5,474 nt of DNA from assembly GCA_900772775.1 (NCBI GenBank), contig CAAGRW010000136.1, positions 1 through 5,474 on the forward strand, in the 5' to 3' direction. The notes under the pieces are model-generated. The model saw only the letters and a program-made list of their open reading frames with translations, had not been told where the DNA came from and made no database searches. A program made the translations under genes and the position numbers. This stretch comes from Candidatus Rifleibacteriota bacterium. GTDB lineage: Bacteria > Vulcanimicrobiota > Xenobia > Xenobiales > Xenobiaceae. This document shows, in pieces, positions 4,983 to 5,474 of the stretch (its first letter is position 1; each line of letters starts with the position of its first letter).

Positions 4983-5474
4983 ATGGCAGATGAACGTCAG
5001 ATTTTAGTCGCTAGTTTGCGCGAACATTTTGAAGGCATTGTCGAAGCTACCGATCTTTTTTTGCAAAATTTAAGCACAGATAATGCCAGCCGAGAAGAGT
5101 TAGAGGCAGCTCGCGGTGCAAACAGCGTGCTCAAGTCTGAATGTGCCGATTGGCGCAAACGAGCTTTAGAAACTAACGGAGCGCTCAAAGAGCTTAAACG
5201 TCAATTTGCGGAATTGGAACAACGCTTAGATAAAATGCGTTCGCTTTGTAGTACAGCTGTCGATGGTTTGAAAGACTGCGCTCCAGAATTATATGCCAAA
5301 TGTAACGCTGAACTTGCCGCGTTGATCGGCACTGCAGCTGCTACCGAGTCCGCCGCTGAAGCAGCTACCGAGCCTGCCGCCGCAGCCGCTACTGAGCCCA
5401 CCGCTGAAATTGCTACCGAGCCTGTTACTGAAGCAGCTACCGAGTCCGCCGCTGAAGCAGCTACCGAGCCTGCC
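4983..5474 (+). CDS. Helical protein with Ala/Thr/Glu/Pro repeat tail (C-terminus beyond the window)
   Basis: 164 codons are visible with no stop. GGAG ends 8 nt before the ATG. Residues 1-115 are charged and helix-forming. The stretch about 37-90 has heptad-like spacing of Leu, Val and Ala (LEAARGANSVLK, LKELKRQFAELEQRL) and is probably a coiled coil. Cys at 54, 89, 99 and 107 give no recognisable metal motif. From residue 120 the protein becomes a low-complexity chain of eight-residue repeats based on ATEPAAEA, continuing beyond the window. There is no signal peptide, so it is probably cytoplasmic. I do not recognise the family; a coiled-coil head with an extended acidic Ala/Pro tail could be a scaffold, spacer or partner-binding protein, but this is only inference. 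It is transcribed divergently from the methyltransferase, with about 187 bp between the two starts. Confidence 0.8.
   Translation, partial: MADERQILVASLREHFEGIVEATDLFLQNLSTDNASREELEAARGANSVLKSECADWRKRALETNGALKELKRQFAELEQRLDKMRSLCSTAVDGLKDCAPELYAKCNAELAALIGTAAATESAAEAATEPAAAAATEPTAEIATEPVTEAATESAAEAATEPA
5340..5474 (+). repeat. 24-bp tandem repeats in coding sequence, 96-bp higher period
   Basis: Five full 24-bp units begin at 5340, 5364, 5388, 5412 and 5436, and a sixth is cut by the window end. Each starts GCTACYGAG and encodes ATE(P/S) plus four residues. Units 1 and 5 are identical and so are the first 15 bases of units 2 and 6, so 5340-5378 equals 5436-5474 exactly over 39 bases. That means a block of four units was copied recently. 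The reading frame is kept by any change in copy number. Confidence 0.9.

Noticed and set aside
4997..5401. Minus-strand frames at 4997-5188 and 5201-5401
   Set aside because: They mirror the coding strand's Ala-rich repeats and coiled-coil codons, have no ribosome binding site, and are explained by codon bias.
5340..5474. CRISPR array
   Set aside because: The 24-bp units are contiguous, in frame and coding, with no unique spacers between them.

Overview
The window reads like a piece of a bacterial chromosome, probably from a Gram-negative gut- or sediment-type anaerobe or a proteobacterium. It has moderate-to-low GC, good Shine-Dalgarno sites, sigma70-like promoters and a multidomain c-di-GMP-type signalling protein. 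That taxonomic guess is an inference from gene style only, with low confidence; nothing here fixes the genus.

Layout. (1) 1-1974, minus strand: a large REC-PAS-GGDEF-EAL protein whose C-terminus runs off the left edge. Its receiver, GGDEF and EAL domains have all lost key residues, yet an I-site-like RxxD is kept, so it looks like a sensor or scaffold and not an enzyme. (2) 1975-2686: a 712-base gap without a protein gene. It holds a GC-rich candidate small structured RNA (about 2171-2298) with an extended -10 promoter and a T7 tract, a 17-bp hairpin (2304-2369), a near-consensus sigma70 promoter (2447-2475), and an approximately 205-nt mRNA leader containing a near-palindrome and a 9-bp long-range inverted repeat that ends just before the ribosome binding site. 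(3) 2687-4140, plus strand: two tandem, diverged paralogues of a family I do not recognise, separated by a terminator-like hairpin and followed by a terminator. (4) 4211-4795, minus strand: a small class I SAM-dependent methyltransferase of the PmtA-like type (phospholipid N-methyltransferase/rRNA-adenine-methylase-like), convergent with the paralogue pair and with its own promoter. (5) 4983-5474, plus strand: the N-terminal part of an alpha-helical protein that passes into an Ala/Thr/Glu/Pro-rich tail built from 24-bp tandem repeats and runs off the right edge.

How the parts may work together. Only the two paralogues look like a single unit: they share a strand, descent and probably the 2447-2475 promoter, with the intervening hairpin possibly lowering expression of the second. 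The other genes appear to be separate transcription units. The items most likely to be new are the paralogue pair with its long leader, the unassigned small RNA beside it, and the thoroughly degenerate signalling protein.
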